Origin: Pseudonocardia sp. EC080619-01
GTDB taxonomy: Bacteria > Actinomycetota > Actinomycetes > Mycobacteriales > Pseudonocardiaceae
Direction: 5' to 3'
Length of the DNA stretch: 64,000 nucleotides
Assembly (NCBI RefSeq): GCF_001420995.1
Contig: NZ_CP012184.1
Coordinates: 3,518,501-3,582,500 of the forward strand
Shown here: positions 9,319-18,236 of the stretch, one piece after another
How positions within the stretch are numbered: position 1 is the first letter of the stretch
Layout: each line of letters opens with the position of its first letter
The notes under the pieces: model-generated
What the model saw: only the letters and a program-made list of their open reading frames with translations
Databases searched by the model: none
Told to the model about the DNA's origin: nothing
Made by a program: the position numbers and the translations under genes

Positions 9319-9446
9319 CGACCACCGGAGGCCACCCTCCGTCATCCCCCGATCAGCGCATCGGACGACCCGTCGTCACCCCGACGCGCCCGACCGTTCC
9401 CCGATCGGGCCCCCCTCCGGCGGACCGATCGTCACATCCGTCCCGG

Positions 9447-9452
9447 TAGACT
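9447..9452 (+). promoter_or_regulatory. -10 hexamer upstream of the small HTH gene
   Basis: TAGACT lies about 64 nt before ATG 9516, so this gene has a leader. The spacer contains GGGGGAGGAAGG just before the start region, a good ribosome binding site. Confidence 0.5.
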
Positions 9453-9515
9453 GCTCACGCATCCCCCACCACCGGGCGTCCGGGGGCACTGGTCGGGGGA
9501 GGAAGGCGGTGCCCG

Positions 9516-9728
9516 ATGGCGGCGGAACGTCCCGAGCCCCTGCGGCCGGCCCAGGTCCAGTTCCTGACGGTGGCCGAGGTGGCCTCGATGATGCGGGTCT
9601 CCAAGATGACCGTGTACCGGCTGGTGCACTCGGGTGAGCTGCCGGCCGCGCGCGTCGGCCGTTCGTTCCGGGTGCCGCAGCGCGCCGTCGAGGACTACCT
9701 GCGCAACGCCTACTTCGACGCGGGCTGA
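9516..9728 (+). CDS. Small excisionase-type helix-turn-helix DNA-binding protein
   Basis: 70 residues, essentially one MerR-like winged helix: [40 protein letters not shown]... with a closing helix [12 protein letters not shown]. It corresponds to mycobacterial Rv0500A by sequence pattern and position after proC. It belongs to the same broad fold as BldC (35675-35887) but differs clearly in the recognition helix (SKMTVYRLV against DPKTVTRWA). Its target genes are not known. Confidence 0.85.
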   Translation: MAAERPEPLRPAQVQFLTVAEVASMMRVSKMTVYRLVHSGELPAARVGRSFRVPQRAVEDYLRNAYFDAG

Positions 9729-9786
9729 TCGCGGGACCGTCCCCCGTACGGTGGTCCCCCGGTCCCGGGGTGTCACGGCACCCCGG

Positions 9787-9792
9787 TAGACT
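9787..9792 (+). promoter_or_regulatory. -10 hexamer of the bS22 transcript
   Basis: TAGACT in the context CCCCGGTAGACTCG, almost identical to the copy at 9447. Transcription from here would give a leader of roughly 125 nt before the bS22 start. Confidence 0.5.
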
Positions 9793-9922
9793 CGTTCTCC
9801 GGCTGCCGACTCCCACCGGTCGCACGGCCTGCTCCGTCGTTCCGGCGGGTGCGGGCGGCCCGCCTCGAGGCCACCCGGTGGTGCGGTCGCGGGCGATCTG
9901 CGTCGATACAGGAGGAGCACCC

Positions 9923-10024
9923 ATGGGCTCGGTCATCAAGAAGCGCCGCAAGCGGATGTCGAAGAAGAAGCACCGCAAGCTGCTGCGCAAGACCCGGGTG
10001 CAGCGCCGCAAGCTCGGCAAGTGA
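9923..10024 (+). CDS. Small ribosomal protein bS22 (AURKAIP1/COX24 domain)
   Basis: Only 33 residues and extremely basic: [18 protein letters not shown] followed by a second Lys/Arg-rich half ending RRKLGK. It matches, nearly residue for residue from memory, the mycobacterial Rv0500B product, identified as an extra protein of the mycobacterial 30S subunit. ATG 9923 is preceded by GGAGGAG at 9911-9917. A long upstream extension in the same frame has no ribosome binding site and is unlikely to be translated. Confidence 0.9.
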   Translation: MGSVIKKRRKRMSKKKHRKLLRKTRVQRRKLGK

Positions 10025-10030
10025 CTCGCG

Positions 10031-10072
10031 CACCGGCCGCGTACCCGCTCATCGGCGGGTGCGCGGCCGGTG
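10031..10072 (+). terminator. Hairpin terminator after bS22
   Basis: An 18-nt left arm starting CACCGGCCGCG pairs with the right arm ending CGCGGCCGGTG around the 6-nt loop TCATCG, starting 6 nt after the stop codon. There is no strong T-run, as is usual in high-GC actinobacteria. Confidence 0.75.
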
Positions 10073-10155
10073 TCGTTCACGGGGCCGCACACGGCGTTCA
10101 CAGACTCGTCACGCCGTTCCCGTCCGCGGCCGTGCCCACGACGACCGCCACGCAC

Positions 10156-10161
10156 TAGGAT
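10156..10161 (+). promoter_or_regulatory. -10 hexamer upstream of the epimerase gene
   Basis: TAGGAT about 70 nt before ATG 10232. The leader ends in GTGAGGT, a plausible ribosome binding site. Confidence 0.45.
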
Positions 10162-10231
10162 CGGTCCGGTCGTCCACCGTTCCTGCGGTGTCTCCGCGTG
10201 GTCCGCAGGCTCCGTCCAGTGAGGTCGCCCC

Positions 10232-11278
10232 ATGTCGTCGCCGACCCCGAACGTCGTGCTCGTCACCGGCGTGAGCGGTTACCTCGGCGGTCACCTCGCG
10301 GCGCGGCTGGCGGCGAACCCGGACATCGACCGGGTGCTCGGTGTCGACACCGTCCCGCCGCCGCGGGACCTGCTGCGGCGCATGGGCCGCGCCGAGTTCG
10401 TGCGCGCCGACATCCGCAACCCGCTGATCGCCAAGGTCATCTCCACCGCCGGGGTCGACACCGTCGTCCACGCGTCGCTGTCGGCCAGCCCCGCCTCCTC
10501 GGGCGGCCGCGCGACGATGAAGGAGATGAACGTCATCGGCACGATGCAGCTGCTCGCCGCGTGCCAGAAGGCGCCGAGCGTGCGGCGGGTCGTGCTGAAG
10601 TCGACGACCGCGGTCTACGGCTCCAGCTCCCGCGACCCCGCGGTGTTCGACGAGGCGACCGGGGCGAAGGACCTCCCCTCGGGCGGCTACGCCAAGGACG
10701 CCGCGGAGATCGAGGGCTACCTGCGGGGGTTCAGCCGCCGCCGGCCGGACGTCACGGCGACGGTGCTGCGGTTCGCGAACTTCATCGGCCCGCGCATCGA
10801 CACCGTGCTGACCCGGTACTTCGCGCTGCCCGTCGTGCCGACGGTGCTCGGGTACGACGCGCGGATCCAGCTCCTGCACGAGGAGGACGGGCTCGCCGTC
10901 CTGGAACGGGCCGCCACCCACGAGCTCCCCGGGGTCTACAACGTCGCCGCGCACGGTGTGCTGATGCTGTCCCAGGCGATCCGGCGCGCGGGCAAGATCG
11001 CGCTGCCGGTACCCAGCACCGCGGTCGCCCCGGTCAGCCGGGTGCTGCGCGGTGCCCGGGTGGTCGACTTCTCGCCGGAGCAGATGCGGTTCCTCAACTT
11101 CGGCCGGGTCGTCGACCTGACCCGGCTGATCGACGACTTCGGGTTCGAACCCCGGTGGACGACCACGCAGGCGTTCGACGACTTCGTCCGGGGCAAGGCG
11201 CTGAGCCCGGTGCTCGGCACGGAGCGGATCGCGTCGGCCGAACGCGGCCTGCTCGGTCTCGCACGGGCACTCCGCTGA
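10232..11278 (+). CDS. NAD-dependent epimerase/dehydratase (extended SDR)
   Basis: 348 residues. The N-terminal VLVTGVSGYLGGHLAARLA is the GxxGxxG nucleotide-binding loop, GVDT the acidic end of beta2, STTAVYGSS the catalytic Ser/Thr region and GYAKDAAE the YxxxK pair. It corresponds to the gene annotated galE2 (Rv0501) in mycobacteria, but UDP-galactose activity is not established by this sequence. It begins an apparent operon with the acyltransferase 10 nt downstream, suggesting a lipid or envelope role. Confidence 0.85.
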   Translation: MSSPTPNVVLVTGVSGYLGGHLAARLAANPDIDRVLGVDTVPPPRDLLRRMGRAEFVRADIRNPLIAKVISTAGVDTVVHASLSASPASSGGRATMKEMNVIGTMQLLAACQKAPSVRRVVLKSTTAVYGSSSRDPAVFDEATGAKDLPSGGYAKDAAEIEGYLRGFSRRRPDVTATVLRFANFIGPRIDTVLTRYFALPVVPTVLGYDARIQLLHEEDGLAVLERAATHELPGVYNVAAHGVLMLSQAIRRAGKIALPVPSTAVAPVSRVLRGARVVDFSPEQMRFLNFGRVVDLTRLIDDFGFEPRWTTTQAFDDFVRGKALSPVLGTERIASAERGLLGLARALR

Positions 11279-11307
11279 GGGCGCCGGCATGAAGGCACGC
11301 GAGAAGC

Positions 11308-11314
11308 AGGAGGG
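11308..11314 (+). promoter_or_regulatory. Ribosome binding site deciding the acyltransferase start
   Basis: AGGAGGG lies 7 nt upstream of ATG 11322 and is far stronger than anything before the earlier in-frame ATG 11289. Confidence 0.65.
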
Positions 11315-11321
11315 CGACGGC

Positions 11322-12287
<966 letters not shown>

Positions 12288-12311
12288 CCGGGCGCCGGTC
12301 CCGGTGCCCGG

Positions 12312-13286
12312 TCACTTCTTGCGGTAGGCCATCCCGGCGGCGACGGCCCCCGCGACGGCGCCGGCGCCGAGCACCGACGGCACCCCGATCCGGGCCGCCT
12401 TGCGGCCGGTCCGGAAGTCGCGGATCTGCCAGTTCCGGGCCTTCGCGACGTCCCGCAGCTCCGAGTCCGGGTTGACCGCGACCGCGGTCCCCACGGCGGA
12501 CAGCATCGGCACGTCGTTCACCGAGTCGGAGTAGGCGGTGCAGCGGCGCAGGTCGAGCCCCTCCGACGCGGCCAGTGCACGCACGGCGTGCGCCTTCGCC
12601 GGGCCGTGGAGGATCTCGCCGACCAGGCGCCCGGTGTAGAGGCCGTCGACGGACTCCGCGACCGTCCCCAGCGCTCCGGTGAGGCCGAGCCGCCGGGCGA
12701 TGATGCGGGACAGCTCGATCGGCGTCGCCGTGACCAGCCAGACCCGCTGGCCGGCGTCGAGGTGCATCTGGGCGAGCGCCCGGGTGCCGGCCCAGATCCG
12801 GTCGGCCATCAGCTCGTCGTAGATCTCCTCGCCGAGGGAGACGACCTCGTCGACCGGCCGCCCCGCGACGAACGAGAGCGCGGTGTCCCGGTGCCCGGCG
12901 ATGCCGCCCTTGTCCTCGCGGCCACCGATCCGGAACTTGAGCTGCTGCCAGGCGAACCCGGCCAGGTCCGAGGTGGTGAAGAACTTCCGTGCGGCGAGCC
13001 CGCGGGCGAAGTGGAAGATCGAGGCGCCGACCATCATCGTGTTGTCGACGTCGAAGAACGCCGCGGCGGTCAGGTCCGGCGGCGGGGCGTCGGCGTCGGG
13101 CGGTTCGTGCTCGGCGTGCTCCGCGGCGACGGCGGCCGCGGCGGACGCCTGACCCGCCCGCTGTGCGGGATCGAGCGCGGTCGCCTGTTCCAGCACGCCG
13201 GGCTCCTCCGCGAGCCCGGTGTCGGTCCCGGCGCCGGTCGCGTCGAGTCGGACCTCGTCCGGAGCGGACCCGGGATCACTCACCAC
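12312..13286 (-). CDS. HAD-IB family hydrolase (SerB/CicA-like)
   Basis: 324 residues on the minus strand, convergent with the acyltransferase (24-nt gap). HAD motif I is [11 protein letters not shown] (about residues 74-84, two catalytic Asp), motif II the Thr of [10 protein letters not shown] and motif [18 protein letters not shown] 70-residue acidic N-terminal tail and a C-terminal hydrophobic helix ending MAYRKK suggest loose membrane association. Annotated in relatives as SerB1-like phosphoserine phosphatase, but the HAD-IB cap does not prove that substrate. It follows the bldN-rsbN pair, as an equivalent gene does in Streptomyces. Confidence 0.83.
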   Translation of the reverse strand: MVSDPGSAPDEVRLDATGAGTDTGLAEEPGVLEQATALDPAQRAGQASAAAAVAAEHAEHEPPDADAPPPDLTAAAFFDVDNTMMVGASIFHFARGLAARKFFTTSDLAGFAWQQLKFRIGGREDKGGIAGHRDTALSFVAGRPVDEVVSLGEEIYDELMADRIWAGTRALAQMHLDAGQRVWLVTATPIELSRIIARRLGLTGALGTVAESVDGLYTGRLVGEILHGPAKAHAVRALAASEGLDLRRCTAYSDSVNDVPMLSAVGTAVAVNPDSELRDVAKARNWQIRDFRTGRKAARIGVPSVLGAGAVAGAVAAGMAYRKK

Positions 13287-13343
13287 GGCGGCCTTCCTGG
13301 TGCGACGGCGTCACGCGCTCCGAGGGGGCTCGGGCGCTCTCCC

Positions 13344-13349
13344 AGCCTA
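13344..13349 (-). promoter_or_regulatory. -10 hexamer for the HAD hydrolase gene
   Basis: On the minus strand it reads TAGGCT, about 58 nt before GTG 13286. AGGAAGG lies in the leader near the start codon as a ribosome binding site. Confidence 0.45.
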
Positions 13350-13365
13350 CTGGCGGGACACGGGT

Positions 13366-13406
13366 GCGGGCCCGGCCCGGAGCGTGATGCTCCGGACCGG
13401 GCCCGC
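13366..13406. terminator. Strong hairpin terminator after the anti-sigma gene
   Basis: Two 18-nt arms (left begins GCGGGCCCGG, right ends CCGGGCCCGC) with one mismatch enclose the loop GTGAT. It lies 24 nt beyond the stop of the minus-strand anti-sigma gene and before the HAD promoter, so the two are probably separate transcripts. Confidence 0.8.
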
Positions 13407-13429
13407 GTACCGACGTTCGAACGTCCTGG

Positions 13430-14872
13430 TCAGCCGAGGGTGACCGGGCCGAGACCCGGCAGCAGCGGCGGGATGGTGATCGACAGACCGTCGTCGTCCT
13501 GCGACTTCTCCTGCGACGGGCTGCTCGGCGAGCTGCTCGACGACGAACCGCCACCCAGCAGCGGCAGGCCGCCACCGGAGTCACCGGACCCGGTCTCGCT
13601 GGTCGGCGACTCGGACGTCGACGTCTCCGGGCTCGTGGTCTCCGAGGTCGGAGCCTCACTGCTCGACGGCGCCGTGCTGCCCTCCGGGGTCGCCGTCGCC
13701 GTCGCCGACTGCTTCGACGCGTCGACCGGAGCGCCGCCACCGGTGCGGCACTCACCCGGCACCGGGCCGAGATCGTCGACGGTGCCGCCGCTGTCCGCGG
13801 CACAACCGCTGTCGGCGCGCAGCGCCTCGGCCCGGGCGAGCACCCGGTCCAGCAGGCGGACGGCCTCGGCGGTCTCCGGACGGCTCTCGGCGGGCAGCTC
13901 CTCCTGGAGCCGCGAGATCCGGCCGGACTGGGCGGCGGCCCAGGTGCGCAGCTCGGCGAGCTCCGCCGCCTGGGCGCCACCGGTTCCGGAGCCGGTCAGC
14001 ATCATGCGGCTGCCGGTGCTGGCGGCCCGGTCGAAGTCCTCCATGGCGGCGGCGACCGACGCCGGTGCGGGCGGGGTGGCCCGCGCCATCAGGTTCTCCA
14101 GCTCGTCCACCCGCGAGCGCGCGAGATCGAGCTGGCGGGAGGCCTCGGCCTGGTCGCCGACGGTGAAGGCGCCGCCGATGCTCTCGTTGGCCCGCTTCAC
14201 CCCGTACATCGCGTCACCGGGCAGCGCGTCGCGGCTGACCGTGGAGGTCACGCCGGCGATCACGGCCAGCGCCGCGAAACCGCCGACGACGACGCCGAAC
14301 CGCTTCCGGACGCTCGGCCGCCTGCGGTCGAGCATCCGCGGTCCCGACGGGCGCACGGTCTCCTCCCGGCCGGGGCCGGCGTCCGCGTCGCGGGCGGGGC
14401 CCGCGGCGGCGCCGACCGGCAGGCCGGGGTGGTCCGGGTGGTCGCTGGGCAGCACGTGCCTGCCGCCGCGCCGCGAGCGCGACGAGCGGGCGCCGGGGTC
14501 GTCCGCGACCGGGGTCCGCTCACCGGCGGACGCACGGTTCGAGACGGCCTCCCAGTCGAGGTCGTCGGCGATCGGCGGGCCGATCGGCGCGGTCAGGTCG
14601 GAGAGCTCGGAGCGGTTCCCGACCGGCCGCGGTGCCGGGGCACCGGCGGGCGGCTGCTCGGGGCGGCCCACGCCCTCCTGGGCCAGCACGTCGAACAGCC
14701 GCTGCCGCATCCGTGCCGACGCGTGCGGGTCCGGTGAGAGGTCGCGGCGCGAGCGGTCCAGCGCCGCGGCCAGTGCGATCTCGTGGGCCAGCTCCTCCGA
14801 CGCAGGGGCACCCGCCGGGGCGCGGTCGAAACCGTCCTCCGCCGGATACCTGTCGTCCCATGCCCTGGGCAT
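13430..14872 (-). CDS. Membrane anti-sigma factor candidate with DUF5667 domain (RsbN-like)
   Basis: 480 residues, immediately downstream of the BldN-type sigma gene. The N-terminal 20-70 are helical (EELAHEIALAAALDRSRR and SARMRQRLFDVLAQ), then a linker, a single membrane helix at 192-210, and an outer domain opening with DALPGDAMYGVKRANESI, the DUF5667 signature. The C-terminal 120 residues are Ser/Thr/Glu-rich. In Streptomyces the gene in this position is RsbN, which binds sigma-BldN with an N-terminal helical domain; the same role is inferred here. ATG 14872 begins MPRAWDDRYP. Confidence 0.8.
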   Translation of the reverse strand: MPRAWDDRYPAEDGFDRAPAGAPASEELAHEIALAAALDRSRRDLSPDPHASARMRQRLFDVLAQEGVGRPEQPPAGAPAPRPVGNRSELSDLTAPIGPPIADDLDWEAVSNRASAGERTPVADDPGARSSRSRRGGRHVLPSDHPDHPGLPVGAAAGPARDADAGPGREETVRPSGPRMLDRRRPSVRKRFGVVVGGFAALAVIAGVTSTVSRDALPGDAMYGVKRANESIGGAFTVGDQAEASRQLDLARSRVDELENLMARATPPAPASVAAAMEDFDRAASTGSRMMLTGSGTGGAQAAELAELRTWAAAQSGRISRLQEELPAESRPETAEAVRLLDRVLARAEALRADSGCAADSGGTVDDLGPVPGECRTGGGAPVDASKQSATATATPEGSTAPSSSEAPTSETTSPETSTSESPTSETGSGDSGGGLPLLGGGSSSSSSPSSPSQEKSQDDDGLSITIPPLLPGLGPVTLG

Positions 14873-15053
14873 GCCGTCCGTCCTCACTGCAGTCTCGCGC
14901 TGCTCGTCGGCGCTAACCTGGCGCGCTCGTCTGCACAACGACCGATCGGCCGCGAGGTTACGGGTCCACTACCGTTCACCGCATCGAGTAGTGCGCTCAC
15001 CGCAGTGTTTCGCACCCCCTCTCGCGTCCCGGCGGCTCGTGCCGCTGAGGCGC

Positions 15054-15836
15054 TCACCGCAGGCCGTCCGGGAGGAGCTGGGCCAGCCGGCGCACGGCGC
15101 GGTGCTGGAGGGCCTTCACGGCCCCCTCGTTGCGGTCCATCAGTTCGGCGGTCTCCGCGACCGACAGGCCGCGGAGGAACCGGTACTGGATGCACTCGCG
15201 CTGGTCGGCGTTGAGCTTGGCGACCGACGCGAGCAGCTCGTCGTTCGTCGCCATGTCGAGGACCTGCTGCTCCGGCCCGCCGGTGGCGGGGGAGTGCTCG
15301 ACCATCTCCGACGTCGTCTGCTCCAGCCGGTACCGGCTGGACTTCACGTAGTCGAAGATCAGGTTCCGGGCGATGGTCACGAACCAGGCGCCGATGTCGC
15401 GGCCCTGGTAGCTGACCGAGGAGATCCGGCGCAGCGCGCGCACGAAGGTCTCCTGGGTGACGTCCTCGGCGAACGCGCGGTCGCCCATCCGGAACAGGAC
15501 GTACCGGAACACCACGTCGTGGTAGCGCTCGTAGAGCTCGCCGAAGGCCCCGGCGTCACCGGCCTGGCACGCCTCGACGAGCGCCCAGGAGCTGTTCGCG
15601 TCCTCGACGGCACGGGCGGCCTCGTCGGCCGGGTCCTGCTCCGGGCGGGGCAGGTCCTGGGAGATCTGCGGCGCCTGGCGTGGTGCCGGCATCTCGCGCT
15701 CGGGACCCGATCGGGTGTTTCGGCCGTCGGGGGTGTGAGCGGCGGGCTGAGCGGGGTAGTCGGAGTGAGCGTCGACCAGGGGAGCGGACGCGATCGGCCC
15801 CGTCGGCTGGGACGGCGCTGAGGTCGCTGAAGTCAC
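15054..15836 (-). CDS. bldN: ECF RNA polymerase sigma factor, BldN family
   Basis: 260 residues from GTG 15836, which has GGGGAGGT just upstream on the minus strand. Residues 1-80 form a low-complexity N-terminal extension; S. coelicolor BldN also carries an extension of about that size, removed during maturation. Region 2 spans GAFGELYERYHDVVFRYVLF, FAEDVTQETFVRALRRI and WFVTIARNLIFDYVK; region 4 spans LNADQRECIQYRFLRGLSVAETAELMDRNEGAVKALQHRAVRRL. Streptomyces sigma-BldN drives aerial development genes; what it controls here is unknown. Confidence 0.88.
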   Translation of the reverse strand: MTSATSAPSQPTGPIASAPLVDAHSDYPAQPAAHTPDGRNTRSGPEREMPAPRQAPQISQDLPRPEQDPADEAARAVEDANSSWALVEACQAGDAGAFGELYERYHDVVFRYVLFRMGDRAFAEDVTQETFVRALRRISSVSYQGRDIGAWFVTIARNLIFDYVKSSRYRLEQTTSEMVEHSPATGGPEQQVLDMATNDELLASVAKLNADQRECIQYRFLRGLSVAETAELMDRNEGAVKALQHRAVRRLAQLLPDGLR

Positions 15837-16389
15837 GGACACCTCCCCGTCCGGCTGGGGGCGGACGGCGTCGGGTCGGTCTCGGCGGGGATCGGGGGCC
15901 CCACCGGGACGGACGGCTGGATCAACTGCGGTCTCGGGTCGTTCTCGCGGCCGGAAGAGCCGCTGCGGTCGCATCGGCCGGGTCATGGATCCCGGGGGGT
16001 CGGACGCCGGCGTGCGCGACACGTCCCGGTGGGTCCGGCACGGCGCGGGGCGTCCTGCCCGGCGCGGTGCCGTGCGGCGCCCGGGGCGCTGCTCAGCGGT
16101 GCGCTGGCGACGAGCTGCATGCCACTCCCTCGGGTGAGTCGCGCGTCGAACCGGCGGTTCGCGCGTTGAACCTCGTGTAGCGGCGGAGCATAAACGGTGA
16201 TCGAGTGGTGCACGGCACTCGCCGCCTTTCACCGTGCCCCGGTCCGGCGAGCGGCCCCTTACGCGCGGTCAGTGAACCGTTAGCTGAGCGTGTCCGAATC
16301 GACACGGTTCGTATGCGGCGATGAGCGGTGCCGGTGTCGGGCAGCGGTTTGCCAGACTGTTCCCGCCGCCGTCCGCCGAGGAGAGACCC
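15837..16389. other. Divergent intergenic region between bldN and the acyl-CoA synthetase gene
   Basis: About 550 nt with no convincing gene; open frames on both strands here are Arg/Pro-rich shadows. The bldN frame stays open upstream to 16232, so a longer sigma factor cannot be fully excluded, but only GTG 15836 has a good ribosome binding site. The interval is large enough for a regulated bldN leader. It contains the inverted repeat at 16289-16306. Confidence 0.6.
16289..16306. promoter_or_regulatory. Inverted repeat, candidate operator between divergent genes
   Basis: CGTGTC and GACACG form perfect 6-bp arms around CGAATC, about 85 nt before the acyl-CoA synthetase start. The binding protein is unknown. 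Confidence 0.35.
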
Positions 16390-17994
16390 GTGCCGAGTTC
16401 CGCTGCCGCTGCCGCCGGTCCCACCGGGGACGACCCCGTCCACCTGGCGGACCTCGTCGCCCGCAACGCCGCCGGGCGTCCCGGGCACGACGCCGTCCGT
16501 GACCTGACCGGCGACACACCGCTCACCCTGTCCTGGGCCGCGTTCGACGGCGCGATCAGCGCCGAGGCGGCCCGGCTGCGTGCGGCGGGCGTCCGCCCGG
16601 GCGACCGGGTGGCGATCGGCCTGCCGGACGGGGCCGCGTACTGCGTGGCGGTGTTCGGCGCGCTGCGGGCCGATGCCGTCGCCGTGCCGTTCGGCGCGGG
16701 CTCGGTCACCCGCGAGCTGGAGATCGTGTTCGAGCAGGCGGGCCCGTCGGTCGTCGTGGCCGCTGCCGACGACCGCGTCGCCACCGGCTGCGCCGAGGGC
16801 GCCGGGGCGACCCTGCTCGCCCCGCCCGACCCGTCGGCGCCACCGCCGGACGCGCCGCCCGCCGAGCGTGGACCGGCCGACCCGGAGCGCATCGCCGTCA
16901 TCGTCTTCACCTCCGGCACGACCGGCCGCCCGCGCGGGGTGCAGCTGAGCCACCGCGCGCTGCTGGCCAACCGGCGGCAGGCCGCCGAGCTGCGCCCCGC
17001 GCCGGTGAACGGCGTCGACCGGGTGCTGCTCGCGCTGCCGCTGTTCCACGTCTACGGGCTCGCCGCCGGCCTGCTGCAGGTCTGCTGGGCCGGGGCGACC
17101 GTCGTCCTCCCGGGCCGGTTCGAACCCGGCCGGGTCCTCGCCGCCGTCGTCGACGAGCGGGTGAGCGTGATCGCCGGGGTCCCGTCGATGTTCCGGATGC
17201 TGCTCGACCGGGCCGGTCCGGACGGGGACCCGGGCGACCTGCACCGGGCGATGGGCGGGGTGCGGCTGTGCACCTCCGGCGGCGCGCCGCTGCCCGCGGC
17301 CTGGCTCGCCGACTTCCGCGCCGCGACCGGTCTGGACCTGCACGAGGGCTACGGCCTGTCCGAGGGCGGCCCGGTGATCACCAGCAACGACCCCGGCCGG
17401 CCCGCCAAGCCGGGCTCGGTCGGGCGGCCGCTGCCGGGCGTCGAGCTGCGGCTGGTGGACGCCGCGGGCCGCCCGCTCGACGACCCGGAGCCCGAGCCCG
17501 ACGCCGACGAGATCGACCTCGACGTCGGCTCCGACCCGGGCGACGACACCGGCCTGATCGCGCTGCGCGGGCCGAACCTGTTCTCCGGCTACTGGCCGGA
17601 CGGCGCCGGCGGCCCGGACGCCGACGGCTGGTTCGTGACGGCCGACGTCGGCTACCTCGATCCGGACGGCGACCTCTTCCTGGTCGACCGCTCGTCGGAC
17701 CTGGTGATCGTGAACGGGTTCAACGTCTACCCGCGGGAGGTCGAGCAGGTGATCGCCGAGCTCGACGCGGTCGCCGAGGTCGCGGTGGTCGGCGTGCCCG
17801 ACGACCGGACCGGCGCCGCGGTGAAGGCCGTCGTGGTGGCCGTGGCCGGCTCGGGACTGACCGAGGACGCCGTCGCCGAGCACTGCGCGGCCCGCCTGGC
17901 CCGGTTCAAGCGCCCCGCGGTCGTCTCGTTCGCGGGCGAGCTGCCGCGCACCCCCACCGGGAAGATCGCCCGCCGGACGCTGGCGAGGATGTGA
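16390..17994 (+). CDS. Class I adenylate-forming acyl-CoA synthetase
   Basis: 534 residues from GTG 16390, which follows GAGGAG by 6 nt; an upstream in-frame ATG at 16321 lacks a binding site. Motif A3 is IVFTSGTTGRPRGVQLSH, A5 EGYGLSEGGPV, and the C-terminal hinge and catalytic Lys are in NGFNVYPREVEQVIAE and PRTPTGKIARRTL. It activates a carboxylic acid as acyl-AMP and transfers it to CoA; the chain length is not readable. An Asp/Glu-rich insert (about 390-410) is unusual. The stop overlaps the next gene (GTGA). Confidence 0.87.
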   Translation: MPSSAAAAAGPTGDDPVHLADLVARNAAGRPGHDAVRDLTGDTPLTLSWAAFDGAISAEAARLRAAGVRPGDRVAIGLPDGAAYCVAVFGALRADAVAVPFGAGSVTRELEIVFEQAGPSVVVAAADDRVATGCAEGAGATLLAPPDPSAPPPDAPPAERGPADPERIAVIVFTSGTTGRPRGVQLSHRALLANRRQAAELRPAPVNGVDRVLLALPLFHVYGLAAGLLQVCWAGATVVLPGRFEPGRVLAAVVDERVSVIAGVPSMFRMLLDRAGPDGDPGDLHRAMGGVRLCTSGGAPLPAAWLADFRAATGLDLHEGYGLSEGGPVITSNDPGRPAKPGSVGRPLPGVELRLVDAAGRPLDDPEPEPDADEIDLDVGSDPGDDTGLIALRGPNLFSGYWPDGAGGPDADGWFVTADVGYLDPDGDLFLVDRSSDLVIVNGFNVYPREVEQVIAELDAVAEVAVVGVPDDRTGAAVKAVVVAVAGSGLTEDAVAEHCAARLARFKRPAVVSFAGELPRTPTGKIARRTLARM

Positions 17995-18236
17995 CCGTGC
18001 GCGTGCGGCTGCTGACCCGCCACGGCTGCCACCTCTGCGAGGAGGCCGCCGAGGTGCTCGCACGCGTGTGCGGCGAGACGGGAACCGGCTGGGACACCCT
18101 CGACGTCGACACCGACGACGAGCTGCGCGCCGAGTACGGCGACCAGGTGCCCGTGGTGCTCCTCGACGGCCGGGAGCACGACTCGTTCCGGGTCGACGAG
18201 GCGCGCCTGCGGGCGGACCTCGCCGCAGGTCCGTGA
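17991..18236 (+). CDS. Glutaredoxin-like (DUF836) thiol protein
   Basis: 81 residues: VRVRLLTRHGCHLCEEAAEVL holds a CHLC redox motif at the N-terminus of the first helix, and GDQVPVVLLDGREH the cis-proline strand of the thioredoxin fold. It probably reduces disulfides in the cytoplasm. It corresponds to mycobacterial Rv0508, which also lies just before the hemA region. Both ends overlap neighbours by GTGA stop-start junctions, implying translational coupling. Confidence 0.82.
   Translation: MTVRVRLLTRHGCHLCEEAAEVLARVCGETGTGWDTLDVDTDDELRAEYGDQVPVVLLDGREHDSFRVDEARLRADLAAGP

Noticed and set aside
9770..9922. N-terminal extension of bS22
   Set aside because: Upstream in-frame codons lack a ribosome binding site and would include the promoter; the 33-residue form matches the known ribosomal protein.
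12588..15821. Very long open frame (1077 codons) on the plus strand opposite the HAD, anti-sigma and bldN genes
   Set aside because: The minus-strand genes have clear conserved domains; the plus-strand product is Arg/Pro/Ser-rich without motifs, a usual effect of high GC third positions.
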